A stretch of DNA of 9,138 nucleotides from Saccharothrix sp. ST-888. GTDB taxonomy: Bacteria > Actinomycetota > Actinomycetes > Streptomycetales > Streptomycetaceae. This document shows, piece by piece, positions 6,182 through 9,138 of this stretch. Where the stretch lies: contig NZ_JYJF01000166.1 of the NCBI RefSeq assembly GCF_000955975.1, positions 1-9,138 of the forward strand, in the 5' to 3' direction. The notes under the pieces were generated by a model. The model worked only from the letters and a program-made list of their open reading frames with translations, was not told the origin of the DNA and did not search any database. Each line of letters starts with the position of its first letter. Positions within the stretch are counted from its first letter, which is position 1. Both the position numbers and the translations under genes were made by a program.

Positions 6182-6604
6182 CTATGGCCGCTCGGGAGCC
6201 TTGGGAAGCTTCGTGAGGAAGCTGTCCAGCTCGGGGCGGGAGTGAAACGAGACATTCAGCCGAACGGGCTTCGCCTTGCCAGGGATCCTCAGGAACAAGG
6301 CGTTCCAGCTCCGGCCGTGCTTGACACGGCTGACCAGCTCGTCGGCCTCCTTGAGGGGGACGACATGGACCAGCTCCCGGGGGTGAGCGTTCGTCCGGGG
6401 ACCGCGGTGGATGTAGACCGACCGGTCCGTGACCGTGAGGAAGTAGCTCTTGGCCAGTAGCATGCCAAGCAGTCCCATGGCGCCGATGAGGTACTGACTG
6501 GGACCGCTGATCGCCAGCAGAACCAGACGGGGTCGCTCAGTCCGATCAATATTCAGAACTGCCCGTCTGGCTTCCGACTGAAGTTCGAGCTTCCGCTCGG
6601 CCAT
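6182..6604 (-). CDS. Small membrane-anchored PH-like protein, function unknown
   Basis: The protein has 140 residues. The N-terminus is charged and helical (MAERKLELQSEARRAVLNID). One hydrophobic segment lies at about 36-58 (YLIGAMGLLGMLLAKSYF). After it, FLTVTDRSVYIHRGPR and the later VRLNVSFHSRPELDSFL look like the first strands and last helix of a bacterial PH-like domain (the YFLTVTDRxVYIHRG pattern is typical of bPH proteins). A cytoplasmic domain attached to a single helix is the likely topology. The start at 6604 is well supported by GAGGAAGG, 7 bases before ATG. I recognise the type as a conserved actinobacterial hypothetical protein but know no function. Its promoter would have to lie in sequence left by the transposase remnant upstream. 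Confidence 0.8.
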   Translation of the reverse strand: MAERKLELQSEARRAVLNIDRTERPRLVLLAISGPSQYLIGAMGLLGMLLAKSYFLTVTDRSVYIHRGPRTNAHPRELVHVVPLKEADELVSRVKHGRSWNALFLRIPGKAKPVRLNVSFHSRPELDSFLTKLPKAPERP

Positions 6605-6699
6605 GGGGGTGCCTTCCTCGAAGAATGTGCGTTCGACCTGAACACGGGGGCAGACCTTGGCGGGGGAGCGGCCGCAGCGACCACCGGGTCGCCAGGAGC

Positions 6700-7125
6700 G
6701 GCTCTCGCCGACTCGGCGCCGAGCGTCGCGATACGGGCTGTAGCGGCCACGGACCGGGTGCCGGTAGCGGCGGATCTCCCGGCCGGGCGCAAGAGGGCTA
6801 CGTCCCGGGCCGGTGGGAATGGTTCAGATCGTGGTCTTCCCGCGTCACTGGTCGGCGACGCGGCCCGGTCGGCCTCGTGAAGGTACCGGAACACACTCGA
6901 AGGCGGCACCACCGGCCTGGCCGGTGGTGCCGCCTTTCTGCTGGCCGGAGGCATTCCGGCCGCTATGTCGCTGCTTTCCCGTGCAGAGGTTTGTGCCGAC
7001 GGTCTCGGCTGCCTTCGCGTAGCTCACACCCTGCTGCACGAGTTGGAGGTGTGTCCCTCCCTCTCACGGGTCGGCAGCCTGCGTCCCTGGGCGACTGCCG
7101 GGCCGGTGCAGATCTCGACGGCCAT
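6700..7125 (-). pseudogene. IS30-family transposase remnant, multiply frameshifted and truncated
   Basis: Starting at an ATG (7125) with an excellent ribosome site (GGAGGAGCGCA), the minus strand reads MAVEICTGPAVAQGRR and LPTREREGH, then shifts frame near 7050 to LQLVQQGVSYAKAAETVG..GRNASGQQK. Near 6940 it shifts again to AAPPARPVVPPSSVFRYL and HEADR (about 6940-6865), then returns to RVADQ-stop-RGKTTI-stop..GRSPLAPGREIRRYRHP and GRYSPYRDARRR (to about 6710). In this order the pieces match the N-terminal third of actinobacterial IS30 transposases as I remember them: a first helix-turn-helix (LVQQG.S..A...VG), a conserved A-x-PP linker, and a second helix-turn-helix (ELGRSPSTVSREIRRNRHP-like). 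At least three frame changes and two in-frame stops make it dead. The catalytic DDE domain and the distal end are missing. Boundaries are approximate. Confidence 0.78.
6900..6936. repeat. 37-base near-perfect palindrome inside the transposase remnant
   Basis: Two 18-base arms, AAGGCGGCACCACCGGCC and its exact reverse complement, surround one central base; a physical hairpin would have a stem of about 16-17 bp and a 3-5-base loop. On the plus strand it is followed by TCTGCTGG after CCTT, giving a short T run. Read on the minus strand it encodes KAAPPARPVVPP of the transposase linker, so the palindrome comes from element coding sequence. It could act as a bidirectional terminator today. Confidence 0.7.
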
Positions 7126-7137
7126 TGCGCTCCTCCG

Positions 7138-7170
7138 CTGGGGTGTTGCAACGGTCCGTGGAACGCGGGA
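7138..7170. mobile_element. Candidate left end (terminal inverted repeat) of the IS30 remnant
   Basis: GGGGTGTTGCAACGGTCCGTGGAA lies 15-35 bases upstream of the transposase start. It resembles, from memory, the terminal repeats of actinobacterial IS30-type elements, which contain GTTGCAACACCCC. No matching repeat could be found on the other side because that end is missing. It lies about 40 bases downstream of the stop of the lectin gene (7212), which would place the insertion just behind that gene. No terminator for the lectin gene is visible in 7126-7211. Confidence 0.35.
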
Positions 7171-7211
7171 GCAGGAAGCCGAGCCTTGATCGGTTGTTGT
7201 CTGTGTTGCCG

Positions 7212-9137
7212 TCAGGTCCCGGGCAGAGGCGCGAGGGGGACCGGGATGTAGTTGGAGACGCTCCAGTGCTGGGCCGGGATGTTGTAGCAGTCCCAGACCT
7301 GGAGTTGTGTGCCGTTGGTGGTGGTGGCGTCGGGGTCGTCGAGGCAGCGGCCGGTGGCCGGGTTGTACAGGGCGCCGGTGCCGGTGGGGAGCCACTGCTG
7401 GTTGGAGCCGCCGTTGCAGGTCCAGAGCAGGACGTGGGTGCCGTTGGCGGGTGTCCCGTGGTCGGCGTCCAGGCAGCGGCCCTGGTTGGTGACGGTGCCG
7501 TTGGTGTTGATGTTCCAGGACTGGGCGGCGATGCCGGGGTAGCAGTCCCAGATCTGTACCGGATTCCCGTCGGTGGTCTGGCCGTTCTGGTTGTCGATGC
7601 ACTTGACCGGGTTGGTGCCGCTCTGGACGGCGGTGGCACTCGCGGTGGTCGGGGCGCTGGCGAACTGGTAGGCCGAGACCTCGGCGACGCTGCCGTTGAA
7701 GAAGGCCGCCGGAGATCCGTTCTGCTTGAAGCGACCGACGACTGTGGGGCCGGCGGCCTGCCACGTGCTCTTGTGCAGGCCGGTGGAGGCCAGCGAGCCG
7801 TTCACGTACAGCAGGAGTTCGCTGGTGTCGGCGTTGTAGCTGGCGGTCAGCTGTTGCCAGACGTTGTACTGGACGAGGGCGCCGGCGTTGCTGGTGTCCG
7901 TGACGTCGACGGTGGCGTTCGGGGTGTCGGACGCGGCCATGCCGAACTTCCACTCCGCCTTGCCGCCGCCGATGTTGGACGGCCAGAGCTGGAACGCGCT
8001 GGCGTTGGTGCCGTCCTGGGAGATGACCACACCGCCGGAGGCGGTCGCCCTGGCCCAGGCGGTCACGGTGAACGACTGGCTCGTGTTGACGGTGGAACCC
8101 GTCGACGTCATGGCGGAGGTGGTGCCGTTGAAGGCCGCGACGGTGGCTGTCTTGCCGTTGACGGTGTCGGGACCGAACGCGGCGCCCTGGACGGTCAGCG
8201 GATGCTGACCGGTGCTGTCCGCTGCCGTGGTGCTGCCGGTCGCGTCGTTGAGACGCCAGTGGCCCAGCGGCGCACGGAGGTCGGCCAGCGCGGTGCCGGA
8301 GCCGAATGTGGCGATTGCGGTGTTGGGCGTGCCGTCGGTGCTCTTGCCGGGCCAGACGATGAGTTTGCCGTCGGCTCGGACGGCCCACAGGTCGGGGATG
8401 CCGTCACCGGTGACGTCACCCGAGGAGCCGACCGTCGGGAACGCGGCCGGCGTGACCCCGCTGGTGTTCGTGATGGTGCCTGTCGTTGGGTCGGCGAGGG
8501 CGGAGTAGTGGACGGTGCCGTCCGCGTTCTTGGTGAGCGGGTAGGCGTGGATGGTGCCGGCTGCCCTGTCGCGGGCCCACAGGGTGGGCTGGTTGTCTCC
8601 GTTGGCCGGGCCGGGGCCGATCAGGTCGTAGTTGTCCCACGTGTTGGCGGTGGAGACCTCGCGGTCGGCCGGCGCGAGCAGTTGGGCGCTGGAGGTGCCC
8701 GGTGGGAAGAGCCACAGCCTGCCGCCGATCACCGCGAGCAGTGCGGTCTGGGTGAGGACGGTGGTGCCGTTCGGGCCGGTGGTGGTCTCGCCTCCGGGGG
8801 TGCCGAGGGCGAGGATCTGGGTGCTTGTGGACCAGTCGGTGCCGCCGAAGTCGGCGGGGCAGGTGATGGTCGCACCGTTGATGTCCTGGCAGGTGACGGC
8901 GGTGTTGCTGGGTGTGCCGGACTTGTAGAACGAGATCCGGTCGGTGAAGTTGCCGTGCCCGTCGTTCTTGTACAGGTACAGCTGCGGGTCGCCCTTGGCG
9001 TGGACGATCAGGTCGTCGACCGCCTTGCCGCCGAGGAGCGAGGCGCGGTGGGTGACCTGGACGCCGTTCCAGCCGGTGGTGCTGCTGGCGGGCGCGGCCG
9101 AGGCGGCACCGGAGATGGCCGGAGCGGTCGCCGGGTC
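7212..9137 (-). CDS. Modular secreted protein: FG-GAP/VCBS-type repeats, LamG, ricin-B lectin (C-terminal part)
   Basis: The 641 visible residues are the C-terminal part of a larger protein; the frame is open to the right edge and the N-terminus lies outside. Residues ~1-285 contain FG-GAP/VCBS-like blades: DDLIVHAKGDPQLYLYKNDG, LIGPGPANGDNQPTLWARD and the calcium-loop type DVTGDGIPDLWAV. Residues ~290-493 are a LamG/concanavalin-like domain (LGHWRLNDATGSTTAADSTG, SFTVTAWARA, NVWQQLTASYN, LLLYVNGSLAS, VVGRF). Residues ~500-630 are a ricin-type beta-trefoil with three QxW motifs (QSW, QQW, QHW) and a CIDN/RCLD..W-x-C cysteine pair in each lobe. Such proteins are exported and bind polysaccharides; the LamG and trefoil are binding modules, and no catalytic domain is seen in this part. 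The nearby IS30 remnant lies just past the stop. Confidence 0.92.
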   Translation of the reverse strand, partial: DPATAPAISGAASAAPASSTTGWNGVQVTHRASLLGGKAVDDLIVHAKGDPQLYLYKNDGHGNFTDRISFYKSGTPSNTAVTCQDINGATITCPADFGGTDWSTSTQILALGTPGGETTTGPNGTTVLTQTALLAVIGGRLWLFPPGTSSAQLLAPADREVSTANTWDNYDLIGPGPANGDNQPTLWARDRAAGTIHAYPLTKNADGTVHYSALADPTTGTITNTSGVTPAAFPTVGSSGDVTGDGIPDLWAVRADGKLIVWPGKSTDGTPNTAIATFGSGTALADLRAPLGHWRLNDATGSTTAADSTGQHPLTVQGAAFGPDTVNGKTATVAAFNGTTSAMTSTGSTVNTSQSFTVTAWARATASGGVVISQDGTNASAFQLWPSNIGGGKAEWKFGMAASDTPNATVDVTDTSNAGALVQYNVWQQLTASYNADTSELLLYVNGSLASTGLHKSTWQAAGPTVVGRFKQNGSPAAFFNGSVAEVSAYQFASAPTTASATAVQSGTNPVKCIDNQNGQTTDGNPVQIWDCYPGIAAQSWNINTNGTVTNQGRCLDADHGTPANGTHVLLWTCNGGSNQQWLPTGTGALYNPATGRCLDDPDATTTNGTQLQVWDCYNIPAQHWSVSNYIPVPLAPLPGT

Positions 9138-9138
9138 C

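Noticed and set aside
5224..6216. A 330-codon plus-strand frame across the cold-shock gene
   Set aside because: It is antisense to an unambiguous cold-shock protein and spans that gene's terminator and leader; no domain is recognisable.
6610..6890. A plus-strand open stretch reading FLEECAFDLNTGADLGG, considered as a peptide precursor
   Set aside because: It lacks a start codon and ribosome site, runs antisense to the PH-like gene start and the transposase remnant, and its tail is low-complexity.
6900..6936. The long hairpin as an ordinary terminator of an adjacent intact gene
   Set aside because: No intact gene ends next to it on either strand, and it lies inside transposase coding sequence. 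It may terminate transcripts but was not made as a gene-end terminator as far as can be seen.
7024..7125. A 33-residue small protein with an excellent ribosome site
   Set aside because: Its sequence is the expected N-terminus of the IS30 transposase cut short by a frameshift, so I treat it as part of the pseudogene.
7024..8388. A long minus-strand frame overlapping the lectin gene and ending after MAVEICTGP
   Set aside because: The part over the lectin gene is an Arg/His-rich shadow. Only the last 34 codons are meaningful, as the first piece of the transposase remnant.
1..9138. Search by eye for CRISPR arrays, tRNA/rRNA genes, riboswitches, prophage or toxin-antitoxin pairs
   Set aside because: No regularly spaced repeats, cloverleaf-like sequences, recognised aptamer cores or paired small genes were seen.

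Overview
The window is high-GC actinobacterial DNA. Codon use, the DUF4360 secreted protein, a PBP4-type D,D-peptidase and modular secreted lectin/LamG proteins all suggest Streptomycetaceae (Streptomyces or Kitasatospora). This is a judgement from sequence style, not a database result. The contents are mostly secreted or envelope proteins, single small genes and one decayed insertion sequence. I see no tRNA, rRNA, CRISPR array, phage module or biosynthetic cluster.

Layout from left to right. (a) 1-327, minus: 5' part of a DUF4360 secreted protein that runs off the left edge; about 155 bases upstream lies a TetR-operator-like dyad. (b) 631-972, minus: a small SnoaL/NTF2-fold protein, with a perfect 16-bp palindrome in its upstream region. 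(c) 1274-1858, minus: a secreted four-cysteine protein of unknown function, followed by a perfect 13-bp terminator hairpin. (d) 2125-2931, minus: an eight-helix membrane protein resembling COG4705, built from four copies of one motif at exact spacing. (e) 2932-3470: a palindrome-rich region shared with a divergent gene. (f) 3471-5111, plus, the only convincing plus-strand gene: a class C penicillin-binding protein (D-Ala-D-Ala carboxypeptidase/endopeptidase, S13) with a strong terminator. (g) 5446-5649, minus: a CspA-type cold-shock protein with its own terminator. (h) about 5984-6170: possible gene debris. (i) 6182-6604, minus: a one-helix PH-like protein. (j) about 6700-7125, minus: an IS30-family transposase pseudogene that can be read only by switching frames several times. 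(k) 7212-9137, minus, partial: a large modular protein with FG-GAP/VCBS-type repeats, a LamG domain and a C-terminal ricin-B beta-trefoil.

Most genes look monocistronic, separated by gaps of about 200 to 600 bases with their own hairpins, so there is no clear operon. The common theme is the cell surface and exterior. The divergent membrane-protein/PBP4 pair is the only arrangement that hints at shared control.

I did not find a convincing new multi-gene system. The observations most worth following are the fourfold internal repeat of the membrane protein, the reassembled IS30 remnant with a long palindrome inside its coding sequence, and the cluster of dyads in the divergent intergenic region.
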